A DNA stretch of 64,000 nt from Rhizohabitans arisaemae. Its GTDB lineage: Bacteria; Actinomycetota; Actinomycetes; Streptosporangiales; Streptosporangiaceae. The stretch is from positions 1,364,001 through 1,428,000 of the forward strand of contig NZ_BLRH01000034.1 in the NCBI RefSeq assembly GCF_025996515.1, written 5' to 3'. A model generated the notes under the pieces. It saw only the letters and a program-made list of their open reading frames with translations, did not search any database and was not told the origin of the DNA. Shown here piece after piece: positions 46,169 through 54,134 of the stretch (positions within the stretch are counted from its first letter, which is position 1; each line of letters begins with the position of its first letter). The position numbers were made by a program, and so were the translations under genes.

Positions 46169-47020
46169 GTGAGCGGCTTTCAACAGACACGAGTGCTCCT
46201 TGGCGCAAAACTGCGTCAATTGCGCGAGCAATCGCAACTCAACGGCAAGGAGATGGCCGAGCGTCTCGGCTGGCCTCCGTCCAAGGTCTCCCGGCTGGAG
46301 AACGCGCGCCAGACCGCGACCGAGGAAGACGTCGTCGTGTGGGGGCGTGCGGTGTCCGCCGCCCCCGGCACGCAGGACGAGCTGATCAGCATGGCCCGCA
46401 CCGCGCTTGAGCACCAGAACTCCTGGCGGCAGCGGTACACCACGGGGATCAGCAGCGCCCAGGAGGACATGCGCGATCTGGAGGCGCGGACCACCCACAT
46501 CCGCGCCTTCGAACCCGGGCTCATCATGGGGCTGCTGCAGACCGCCGAGTTCGCCCGCCACATCTTCTCCGGCGCGCACCGGGCCTACGGCGGCGTCGAC
46601 GACGTCCACGACGCGGTCCGCGTCCGGATGCTCCGCCAGGAGATCCTCTACGATCCGTCCAGGACCTTCCAGTTCATCGTGCCCGAGGCGGTGCTCCGCT
46701 ACCGGGTCGTCCCGGTCGAGGTGCTGCGCGGGCAGCTCGACCGGCTGCTGGCCGTCACCTCCCTGACCAACGTCGAGTTCGGCGTGATCCCGTTCGACGC
46801 CCAGCTCCCGCACGCGTTCCTCAACCCCTTCTGGATCTACAACGACTCGCTGGTCGGCGTGGCCACCAAGACCAAGGAACTGGTGCTGCGCGAGACCGAG
46901 GACATCGCCTTCTACATCCAGGCGTTCGAGGAACTCCGCAAGGTCGCCTGCTTCCGCGAAGACGCCCGTCAGGTGATAATGAGGATAATTCAGGACCTAT
47001 CCCACGCAACCGAGGAATAA
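46169..47020 (+). CDS. XRE-family regulator with Scr1/DUF5753 domain
   Basis: This 283-residue protein has an N-terminal helix-turn-helix (LRQLREQSQLNGKEMAERLG, then PPSKVSRLENARQ, residues 10-65) and a C-terminal DUF5753 ligand domain (HIRAFEPGLIMGLLQTAEFAR; VIPFDAQLPHAFLNPFWIYN). The group is found in actinomycetes near development or secondary-metabolism genes. The GTG at 46169 is chosen over ATG 46142 because GGAGGAAC stands directly before it. It is flanked on the same strand by a 68-residue and an 87-residue gene, which may be antagonists or targets. Confidence 0.9.
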   Translation: MSGFQQTRVLLGAKLRQLREQSQLNGKEMAERLGWPPSKVSRLENARQTATEEDVVVWGRAVSAAPGTQDELISMARTALEHQNSWRQRYTTGISSAQEDMRDLEARTTHIRAFEPGLIMGLLQTAEFARHIFSGAHRAYGGVDDVHDAVRVRMLRQEILYDPSRTFQFIVPEAVLRYRVVPVEVLRGQLDRLLAVTSLTNVEFGVIPFDAQLPHAFLNPFWIYNDSLVGVATKTKELVLRETEDIAFYIQAFEELRKVACFREDARQVIMRIIQDLSHATEE

Positions 47021-47040
47021 CCCTCCACAATTGCTTGCCT

Positions 47041-47073
47041 TCAGCCACAAGATCGTGCAATTCTTGCGGCTGA
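47041..47073. promoter_or_regulatory. 33-base inverted repeat between XRE and next gene
   Basis: TCAGCC-A-CAAGA (47041-47052) pairs with TCTTG-C-GGCTGA (47062-47073), with one mismatch and a 9-base centre. It starts 20 bases after the XRE stop and ends 25 bases before the next start codon. It could be an operator or a transcript hairpin acting as an attenuator. Confidence 0.45.
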
Positions 47074-47098
47074 GACGGCCATTGCGGAGGTGATATCC

Positions 47099-47362
47099 GT
47101 GCGCGACACCCTGAAGTATCTGGAGCAGTTCGCCCAAGCCGTACAAGAGCATGGCGACCTGTCGGCCGAGGTGGTGCACCCGGCGTCCGCCCCCGTGTAC
47201 GTGCACGTCAGGAACCGGTTCAGCTTCAGCCTCTTCGAGGACGTGACCTGCACCCCCGACGGTTTCTTCCTCACCTCGTGGGAGTACCGTCTCGGCCGCA
47301 CCGACAACGTCGCGGGCGCCGCGGACCGGCTCGCCTACCTGCTCGCCGCCATCCGCGCCTGA
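47099..47362 (+). CDS. Small hypothetical protein downstream of XRE regulator
   Basis: This 87-residue soluble protein (VRDTLKYLEQFAQAVQEHGD at the start, VRNRFSFSLFEDV in the middle, NVAGAADRLAYLLAAIRA at the end) has no recognised family. The GTG at 47099 follows GGAGGTG at good spacing. It is read with the XRE gene, 78 bases after it, and is convergent with the desaturase-like gene one base away. The pairing suggests a function with the regulator. Confidence 0.65.
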   Translation: MRDTLKYLEQFAQAVQEHGDLSAEVVHPASAPVYVHVRNRFSFSLFEDVTCTPDGFFLTSWEYRLGRTDNVAGAADRLAYLLAAIRA

Positions 47363-47363
47363 T

Positions 47364-48896
47364 CTACCCCGTCAGGATCGCCATGGCCGCGTTGTGGCCC
47401 GGGATCCCGCTCACCCCGCCGCCGCGCCGCGCCCCCGCTCCCCCGAGCAGCACGCGCTCGTGCGCCGTCTCCACGCCCCACCGCCCGACCTCCCGCTCCT
47501 CCTCGGCGAACGGCCAGCTGAGGTCGCGGTGGAAGATGTGCCCGCCGGGCAGCCCCGCCTCCGTCTCCAGATCCACCGGGGTCTTGGCCTCCAGGCACAC
47601 CCGCCCGTCGGGCGTCCGCAGCAGGCAGTCCTCCAGCGGCTCGGCGAGCACCGCGTCGATCGAGCGCAGCGTCGCCGCCAGCGCCCGTTCGCGTGCGCCG
47701 GCGGGGTCGCCGCGGAACAGGCGGGCCGGCATGTGCAGGCCGAACGCCGTCATCGTCTGCACGCCCTGCTCCCGCAGTTCGGGAGCGAGGATTGAGGGGT
47801 CGGTCAGCGTGTGGCAGTAGACCTCGCAGGGCGGCAGATCGGGGATCCGCCCCGCGGCGGCCTGCCGGTAGGCGGCGGCGAGCTGATCGCGTCCCTCGTT
47901 GACGTGGAACGTCCCGCTGAACGCCTCCTCCGGACGTACCGCGCCGTCCCGGAGCCGAGGCAGCCGCGCCAGCACCATGTTGACCTTGAGCTGGGCGCCC
48001 TCCGCCGGTACGGGCTCCTCGCCGAGGAGCCCGGCCAGGATCGCCGGGGGCGTGTTCACCACGATGTGCCCCGCCCGGACCGTCCGCTCCGCGCCGCCCG
48101 CGTCGACGAAGGCGACCGCGCCGTCCGGGTCGACCGCCACCACCTCGGTGCCGGTACGGATCTCGGCCCCTGCCCGCCGCGCGGCGTCGGCCAGCGCCGC
48201 CGAAACCGCGCCCATCCCGCCGACCGGGACGTTCCAGTCGCCCGTCCCGTCGCCGATCAGGTGGTAGAGCAGGCACCGGTTGGCCGCCGGATCGACGTCC
48301 GGATCGGCGAACGTGCCGATCAGCGCGTCGGTCAGCACGACCCCGCGTACCGTGTCGTCGGCGAACCGCTCCGCGACCACCTCGCCGATCGGGCGTTCGA
48401 ACAGGTCTCGCCACGCCTGCGCCGATCCGACGACCTCACGCGTCGCCCGGGCGGACAGCAGCGGCTCAAGCAGGGTGGGTGCCAGGCGCCGCGCCACTTC
48501 GGCGACCATGTCGTAGAACCCCCGCCAGGCACGGAGCTCGGCCTCTCCCCCGGTCACCGCCCGGAACGAGGCGGCGGTACGGACGTCGTCGTGCCGGTCC
48601 ACGAGCAGGCCGGTCCCGGCGACCGGCGTGTAGGAGGCGTACCTGCGGGTGCGCAGTTCGAGGTCGAGACCGAGATCCTTGACGATCTTGGAGGGAAGAA
48701 GACTCACCAGGTAGGAGTAGCGGGACAGCCGCGCCCCGACGCCGTCGAACGCCTCGGCCGAGATGGCCAGGCCGCCCACGTGGTCCCGGCGCTCCAGGAC
48801 GAGGACGCTCCGTCCGGCCCGGGCAAGGTAGGCCGCGGCCACGAGTCCGTTGTGCCCGCCCCCGACCACCACGACGTCATACCCCGAACGAGTCAC
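47364..48896 (-). CDS. Phytoene-desaturase-family FAD oxidoreductase
   Basis: This 510-residue flavoprotein opens with the dinucleotide-binding motif DVVVVGGGHNGLVAAAYLARAG and has the C-terminal GxxxHPGGG-like region replaced by LGGAGARRGGGVSGIPGHNA. That is the pattern of PYROXD2-type relatives rather than true carotenoid desaturases. The substrate is unknown. No crt genes are adjacent, so carotenoid synthesis is unlikely. The ATG at 48894-48896 is directly followed by the FAD motif, so the start is secure. Confidence 0.88.
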   Translation of the reverse strand: MTRSGYDVVVVGGGHNGLVAAAYLARAGRSVLVLERRDHVGGLAISAEAFDGVGARLSRYSYLVSLLPSKIVKDLGLDLELRTRRYASYTPVAGTGLLVDRHDDVRTAASFRAVTGGEAELRAWRGFYDMVAEVARRLAPTLLEPLLSARATREVVGSAQAWRDLFERPIGEVVAERFADDTVRGVVLTDALIGTFADPDVDPAANRCLLYHLIGDGTGDWNVPVGGMGAVSAALADAARRAGAEIRTGTEVVAVDPDGAVAFVDAGGAERTVRAGHIVVNTPPAILAGLLGEEPVPAEGAQLKVNMVLARLPRLRDGAVRPEEAFSGTFHVNEGRDQLAAAYRQAAAGRIPDLPPCEVYCHTLTDPSILAPELREQGVQTMTAFGLHMPARLFRGDPAGARERALAATLRSIDAVLAEPLEDCLLRTPDGRVCLEAKTPVDLETEAGLPGGHIFHRDLSWPFAEEEREVGRWGVETAHERVLLGGAGARRGGGVSGIPGHNAAMAILTG

Positions 48897-49353
48897 CCAT
48901 CCTCCTGAATACCGGGATATTTACGACGAAGTTCCTATTTCGCCGTGTTTCATCCGGCCCAAGGTACGTCCGAACCCCATCCTTTGTGAAGCCTTGCGCG
49001 GGAGCACCACGGGTGGAACCACAACCACCTCTACGGGCCGGCCACCCGCTTTCCCGCCGTCCTGACGGCCGTACGGGCGTTCCCGCCATCGTGGAACACA
49101 CACCGCCCAGGTGACCCGATCGGCCGCCGGCCTGAAGCGCGGCCCGGATCGGGCAAACCGCTCATCGCCCCGGAAGAAGCCCGGGACCGCTCGGGTGAGC
49201 GGCACAGGAGGATCCGAACCCCCGGGTGCCGCCGAAGACGCCACAACCGCCGCACGACGTACCCGGACCGGTACACCACGACCGTCCGGGCACCGCTTGA
49301 GGCCTGGTCCGAGGTCAGGTACGCGATGCGGCCACAGCCCCCGCACCATCCGC
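48897..49353. other. Intergenic region before palindrome array B
   Basis: About 450 bases upstream of the desaturase-like gene. The first 60 bases are AT-rich and should contain its promoter. Open frames beyond that have no start signals or family character. Confidence 0.4.
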
Positions 49354-49937
49354 GTGATCGTTGTGCTGCGCGTCCCCCGCCGGGTGCGCACTCCCCAACG
49401 ATCACAGGGTTCGACTGCAGGCGGCGCGGGGCTTTCCCGTGATCGTTGCGGTGTGCGTTCCTCTCGGGGTGCGCACAGCACAACGATCACGGTGTGGCGT
49501 TCGGCACGGCTGGAGCGGGTCGGGGTGCGGCGGTGGCCCGTACCGTGCCGACTCGCGTGATCGTTGTGTTGTGCGTCCCCCGCCGGGTGCGCAAACCGCA
49601 ATGATCACGGGGTTCGGCTGCGGGCGGCACGGGGCTTTCTGATGATCGTTGCGGTGTGCGTTCCTCTCGGGGTGCGCACAGCACGACGATCACGGTGTGG
49701 CGTTCGGCACGGCTGGAGCGGGTCGGGGTGCGGCGGTAGCCCGTACCCCGCTTGGCTCGTGTGATCGTTGTGGTGTGCGCGCCCTTGGTGGTGCGGACGG
49801 CGCGGGCGGTCACGCGGTGCACGGGCTGAGGGCTCTCCGAAGACCACCGGGACCGGCCCGGCGCAGTCGCGCACCCGGCACAGGGTGATCGCCCGCGCCG
49901 TCCGCACCCTGCAGGGCGCACACACCGCAACGATCAC
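49354..49937. repeat. Palindrome array B (six long palindromes)
   Basis: Six elements occur at 49354-49405, 49439-49490, 49557-49608, 49641-49693, 49761-49813 and 49885-49937. In the second, 19-base arms (GTGATCGTTGCGGTGTGCG and the opposite arm) pair at 17 positions around a 14-base loop. Start spacings alternate 85, 118, 84, 120 and 124, so two palindromes plus two different spacers form a 203-base unit present twice (49354-49556 and 49557-49760). The last two elements lie in inverted orientation. The layout is that of BIME/REP-type repeats. Confidence 0.8.
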
Positions 49938-50094
49938 GTGAACGGGGCCGTGGCCTCGCCGGGTACTGCACCTCTCAACAGGCCCTGGCCGCGAGGGATA
50001 CTCGGTTTCTCCATCGGCTTTGGCCCTTGGCGCCGGACAAGCCGTGCACAACGCTCAAAGGAACGCCGCGGCGCGGCCCGTACCCGATCTCCGG

Positions 50095-51006
50095 TCAACG
50101 GCCGCGGCGCTCGGCGGAACCGCTCGCGACGCGGAGGAGGGTGAGTTCGGGGCCGGTGAGCCTTCGTCCTCGCCGCCACACGGCGCGCAGGTCGCGTACC
50201 AGGTCGAGTCCCTCCAGCGGGATCTCGACCAGCCGTCCGGAGAGCAGTTCGGCCTCGACCGCGAACACGCTGAGCACCGCCGGGCCCACCCCCTCCTGCG
50301 CGGCGCCCTTGACCGCGGTGTTGGAGCCGAGTTCGAGCCGCGCGGGGGCGGTCTCCAGGCCGGTGAGCGCCGATTCGAGCATCTCCCGGGTGCCGGATCC
50401 CCGCTCCCGGACGACGAGGGGGGTGGCGGCGAGTTCGGGACCGCTGAGCGGGGTACGGCGCCGCGCCCACGGGTGACCGGCGGCCACCACCACGACGAGG
50501 CGGTCCTGCGCGACGACCCGGGTGGCGAGCCCCGGCGGGGTGCGCGGCCCCTCCACGAAGCCGAGCTCGATCTCCCCATCCCCCAGGACCAGCTGGGCGA
50601 CCTCGGCGGAGTTGACGACGGCGAGCCCGACCTGCACGGCCGGTTCGCGGCCGCCGAACTCGCCCAGCCAGCGCGGGAGGAGGTACTCGGCCACGGTCAT
50701 GCTCGCCGCGACCCGCATGTGGGCGTCGCGGTCCTGGCGCACCGCGGCGGCGCCCCGCATGAGCTGGTCGGCGGCGGCGAGGACCTGGGCCGCCCAGTCG
50801 GCGACCATCTTGCCCTGCGCGGTGAGGGTGGAGCCGCGGGGGGTTCGCTCCAGCAGGGGCAGGCCGAGCCGGCGTTCGAGTACCGCGACGCGCCGGCTCG
50901 CCGAGGGCTGGGAGATCCCCGCCGCCCGGGCGGCCTGGCCGAGGCTGCCCAGCGTTCCGACGTCCACGAGAAGCCGGAGCGACTCCAAATCCGGCGGACT
51001 GCTCAT
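50095..51006 (-). CDS. LysR-family regulator, divergent from YeiH-type exporter
   Basis: This 303-residue LysR protein has the helix-turn-helix at 1-60 (LRLLVDVGTLGSLGQAARAA, ISQPSASRRVAVLE) and an effector domain from about 90. The ATG at 51004-51006 (MSSPPDLES) begins the family core; a longer frame upstream reads as noise. It diverges from the YeiH-like membrane protein, the same arrangement as yeiE/yeiH in enterobacteria, and likely controls it. A CAAAG-N8-CTTTG inverted repeat overlaps its start region. Confidence 0.88.
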   Translation of the reverse strand: MSSPPDLESLRLLVDVGTLGSLGQAARAAGISQPSASRRVAVLERRLGLPLLERTPRGSTLTAQGKMVADWAAQVLAAADQLMRGAAAVRQDRDAHMRVAASMTVAEYLLPRWLGEFGGREPAVQVGLAVVNSAEVAQLVLGDGEIELGFVEGPRTPPGLATRVVAQDRLVVVVAAGHPWARRRTPLSGPELAATPLVVRERGSGTREMLESALTGLETAPARLELGSNTAVKGAAQEGVGPAVLSVFAVEAELLSGRLVEIPLEGLDLVRDLRAVWRRGRRLTGPELTLLRVASGSAERRGR

Positions 51007-51009
51007 AGC

Positions 51010-51027
51010 CAAAGTGTATGACCTTTG
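51010..51027. promoter_or_regulatory. Candidate LysR binding site
   Basis: CAAAG (51010-51014) and CTTTG (51023-51027) are perfect arms 8 bases apart, immediately upstream of the lysR start and 50 bases before the divergent gene. The position suits autoregulation. Confidence 0.4.
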
Positions 51028-51076
51028 CACAAATCTCCGGCTACTCAACCCCGCCAAAGACTCCCAATGTGGACAT

Positions 51077-52102
51077 ATGTCCGCGCACCCCCCGATCACC
51101 GGCCCGCGCCTCGCAACGAACACGACGACCCTCCCCGACGCCCTCCCCGGAATCGGTGCCGCGGCTGCGGCCGTCGCGATCGCCTACGCGGTCAACGCGG
51201 TCCTGCCCCGGGTGAGCCCCTTGCTGGTCACGGTCGTCCTGGGCGCGGCCCTGGTCAACCTCGGGGGACTCCACCCGACGCTCCGGCCCGGGATCCGGCT
51301 GGTCACCCGGCGGCTCCTCCGGCTCGGCATCGTCTTGCTCGGCCTGCAGCTCGCCCTCCCCCAGATTCTCGGCCTCGGCGTCTCCGTCCTCGCCGTCGTC
51401 GTGGTCGCCACCACCGCGACCTTCCTGGCGACCCGGTGGCTCGGGCCGCGGATCGGGGTCTCCCCGGCGCGCTCGCTCCTGATCGCCGGCGGGGTCTCGA
51501 TCTGCGGCGCCGCCGCGATCGCGGCCATGGAGGAGGTGAGCGAGGGCGACGGCGACGACGTGGCGGCGGCGATCGCCGTCATCACCGTCTACGGCACGCT
51601 CGCGATCCTCCTCCTCCCGATGCTCCAGGCCCCCCTCGGGCTGGACGACCCGGTGTTCGGCGCCTGGGTGGGCGCCTCCGTGCACGAGGTCGCCCAGGTG
51701 GCGGCCGCGGGCGCGGCCGCCGGGCCGGCCGCCCTGGCGGTCGCCGTCGTCGTCAAGCTCGGGCGCGTGGTCCTGCTCGCCCCCATGGTCGCGGGTACGG
51801 CGTTCGCCCGGCGCCGCCGGTCGCGGGGGGACGCCGCCAAAGGCAGGCCGCCGGTCGTCCCGCTCTTCGTGGCGGGGTTCCTCGCCATGGTCGCCCTGGG
51901 CGCCACCGGGTGGGTGCCCGAGGCCGCCGTCTCGGCCTCCTCCCAGACCGCGACACTCCTCCTCGCCGCCGCGCTCTTCGGGCTCGGGACGGGGGTCCGC
52001 GTCACCGAGCTGGTACGGAGCGGCCGGGCCCTGATCCTGGGGGCGGTGGCGACGGCGCTGATTTCGGCGATCTCATTGATAGGCCTCACGCTCGCTGGGT
52101 AG
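51077..52102 (+). CDS. YeiH/UPF0324 family membrane protein, putative sulfate exporter
   Basis: This 341-residue protein has about ten hydrophobic segments. Family features include ALVNLGGLHPTLRPGI, LLGLQLALPQI, GGVSICGAAAIAAMEE and GAWVGASVHEVAQVAAAG. The UPF0324 family is annotated as putative sulfate exporters, but transport is not firmly proven. The ATG at 51077 gives a short cytoplasmic start before the first helix. It is divergent from a LysR regulator. Confidence 0.87.
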   Translation: MSAHPPITGPRLATNTTTLPDALPGIGAAAAAVAIAYAVNAVLPRVSPLLVTVVLGAALVNLGGLHPTLRPGIRLVTRRLLRLGIVLLGLQLALPQILGLGVSVLAVVVVATTATFLATRWLGPRIGVSPARSLLIAGGVSICGAAAIAAMEEVSEGDGDDVAAAIAVITVYGTLAILLLPMLQAPLGLDDPVFGAWVGASVHEVAQVAAAGAAAGPAALAVAVVVKLGRVVLLAPMVAGTAFARRRRSRGDAAKGRPPVVPLFVAGFLAMVALGATGWVPEAAVSASSQTATLLLAAALFGLGTGVRVTELVRSGRALILGAVATALISAISLIGLTLAG

Positions 52103-52154
52103 TTAGCCCGATATGGTGCGCGAAATGCTCACCTCAACCATTCCGGGGGACCGA

Positions 52155-53075
52155 ATGCTCCACCTGTCCGACGAGGTCGGCGAAGCCCTCGACCGGGGAT
52201 CCCCGGTGGTGGCCCTGGAGTCGACGATCATTTCCCACGGCCTCCCCCAGCCGCGCAACCTGGAGGTCGCCCGGGAGCTCGAGCAGATCGTCCGCAAGGA
52301 GGGCGCGATCCCCGCGACGATCGCCGTACTCGACGGCAACGTCCACATCGGGCTGAACAAGCACCAGCTCATCCGGATCGCCACCCACAACGACATGCGC
52401 AAACTCGGCTTCCGCGACCTCTCGGTGGCCCTGGCCACCGGCCGGAGCGGCGCGACCACGGTGTCGGCGACCGCTTTCCTCGCCGCGCGGGCCGGGATCG
52501 AGGTGTTCGCCACCGGCGGGCTCGGCGGCGTCCACCGGGACTGGGCCAGCTCCCTGGACGAGTCCGCCGACCTGGACACGCTCAGCCGTACCCGGATCAC
52601 CGTCGTCTGCGCCGGGGTCAAATCCATCCTCGACGTCCCCGCCACGCTCCAGCGCCTGGAGAGCCTCAACGTCACCGTCGTCGGATACCGGACGACGACC
52701 TTCCCCGGCTTCTACCTGCACTCCTCGGGCGAGCCCGTCGACTGGTCCCTCGACTCCCCCGAGGAGATCGCCGTCGTGATGCGCGCCCGCGACGAACTGG
52801 ACGGGCCGGCGAGCGCCCTCGTCGTCGCCAACCCCGTCCCCGAGGACGAACAGCTCCGGCCCGACCTGCACGACCTCGTCCTCGCCGACGCCCTGGCGGC
52901 CATGCGGGAGGAAGGCGTCGTCGGGCAGGCCATCACGCCGTTCCTCCTGGACTATCTGGTCCGGGGAACCAAAGGGGCCTCCCTGGAGGCCAATCTCGCC
53001 GCGGTCCGCGGCAACGTGCGCCTGGGGGCGCAGATCGCCAGAGCCTTCGCCCGTCCCCACATCGCGAGGGCGTGA
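52155..53075 (+). CDS. psuG: Pseudouridine-5'-phosphate glycosidase
   Basis: This 306-residue enzyme splits pseudouridine 5'-phosphate to uracil and ribose 5-phosphate (reversibly). The family signatures VVALESTIISHGLPQPRNLE, ATGRSGATTVSAT and TGGLGGVHR are intact and the length is right. ATG at 52155 follows GGGGGA; ATG at 52113 would add 14 residues. It overlaps psuK by 4 bases (GTGA), so the pair forms a pseudouridine-degradation operon. Confidence 0.93.
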   Translation: MLHLSDEVGEALDRGSPVVALESTIISHGLPQPRNLEVARELEQIVRKEGAIPATIAVLDGNVHIGLNKHQLIRIATHNDMRKLGFRDLSVALATGRSGATTVSATAFLAARAGIEVFATGGLGGVHRDWASSLDESADLDTLSRTRITVVCAGVKSILDVPATLQRLESLNVTVVGYRTTTFPGFYLHSSGEPVDWSLDSPEEIAVVMRARDELDGPASALVVANPVPEDEQLRPDLHDLVLADALAAMREEGVVGQAITPFLLDYLVRGTKGASLEANLAAVRGNVRLGAQIARAFARPHIARA

Positions 53076-54010
53076 GCCGTGGCCCGGACCCGCCCGTGAG
53101 CGGCCTCCTCGTGATCGGGGACGTCGTCACCGACATCCTCGCCCTGCCCAAGGGGCCGGTGTCCGCCGGAGTCGACGTGGACGCCGAGATCGCCATGCTC
53201 CCCGGAGGGTCCGGGGCGAACACGGCGGCCTGGGCCGCCCGGCTCGGCGCCCCCACCCGGATGCTCGCCCGGGTGGGCGAGGACTCCGGGCGGTGGCACG
53301 CCGAGGAGCTGCGGCGGGCCGGGGTGGACACCTGCCTCCGCTTCGACCCCGCCCAGCCCACCGCGACCGTCATCGCGCTGATCGACCCCACCGGTGAGCG
53401 GTCGATGCTCACCAACCGCGGGGCCGGCGGCCTCCTGGGCGTCGAGGACTGGGATCCGGCTCTGCTGGACGGGATCGCCCACCTGCACCTGTCGGGGTAT
53501 GTCCTGTTCGCCCCTTCAGGTCTGGCCCTGGCCGGCATGGCGATCACCGCGGCGCGCGCCCGGGGGGTGACGATCAGCGTGGACCCGGCGTCCACCGGCT
53601 TTCTCACCGGATTCGGGGTCAAGCGGTTCCTGCAGGTGACCGCCGCGCTCAACCTCGTCATCCCCAATCGCGACGAGGTCCGCATGCTCACCGGATCCAC
53701 CGACCCGGAGGCGGCGGCGGAGAAGCTGAGCTCCGCCTACGGGCTGGCCGTGGTGAAGCTGGGAGCGGACGGGGCGATCGCCGCCCGGGGCGGCCGGATC
53801 GTCGCCCGGGCGGAGGCGACCGCCGAACGGGTGCTCGACTCGACCGGTGCGGGCGACGCGTTCGCCGCCGGATTCCTCGCCGCACGGCTCTCGGGCGCCG
53901 ACGAGGAGGAGGCGTTGCGAGCCGGATGCCGGGCGGGCGGGAAAGCGGTCGGGCTTTTTGGCGGACGGCCTCCACCGCCCGGACCTGCCCCATCACCTGA
54001 TCTTGCCTAG
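53072..54010 (+). CDS. psuK: PfkB-family kinase, probable pseudouridine kinase
   Basis: This 312-residue ribokinase-like enzyme has the N-terminal GGSGANTAAWAARLGAP and the C-terminal DSTGAGDAFAAGFLAARL signatures with the catalytic Asp. Coupling to psuG indicates that it phosphorylates pseudouridine, providing the substrate of PsuG. By sequence alone it could be another sugar kinase. The last 20 residues are Pro-rich, an extension not needed by the fold. Confidence 0.87.
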   Translation: MSRGPDPPVSGLLVIGDVVTDILALPKGPVSAGVDVDAEIAMLPGGSGANTAAWAARLGAPTRMLARVGEDSGRWHAEELRRAGVDTCLRFDPAQPTATVIALIDPTGERSMLTNRGAGGLLGVEDWDPALLDGIAHLHLSGYVLFAPSGLALAGMAITAARARGVTISVDPASTGFLTGFGVKRFLQVTAALNLVIPNRDEVRMLTGSTDPEAAAEKLSSAYGLAVVKLGADGAIAARGGRIVARAEATAERVLDSTGAGDAFAAGFLAARLSGADEEEALRAGCRAGGKAVGLFGGRPPPPGPAPSPDLA

Positions 54011-54061
54011 CGGGCCCGGGATTGGGAACCGTCGTGGACTACCGCCTATCTGATCGTATTG

Positions 54062-54075
54062 ATAGCTTTCGCTAT
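54062..54075. promoter_or_regulatory. Inverted repeat ATAGC-TTTC-GCTAT
   Basis: ATAGC (54062-54066) and GCTAT (54071-54075) are perfect 5-base arms 60 bases before the start of the 567-residue gene. GCCTAGGC, another palindrome, follows at about 54093-54100. These may be operator elements. Confidence 0.3.
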
Positions 54076-54134
54076 GGTGAGCCCCATTAGGCCTAGGCAC
54101 CACCCCTACGTGGCTCGGAGGTAGCGGTCTGCTG

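Noticed and set aside
39674-49937. The two palindrome arrays considered as CRISPR arrays
   Set aside because: Elements are about 52 bases with near-complete self-pairing, spacing alternates between 85 and 118-124 bases in array B, and spacers are repeated. CRISPR spacers should be unique.
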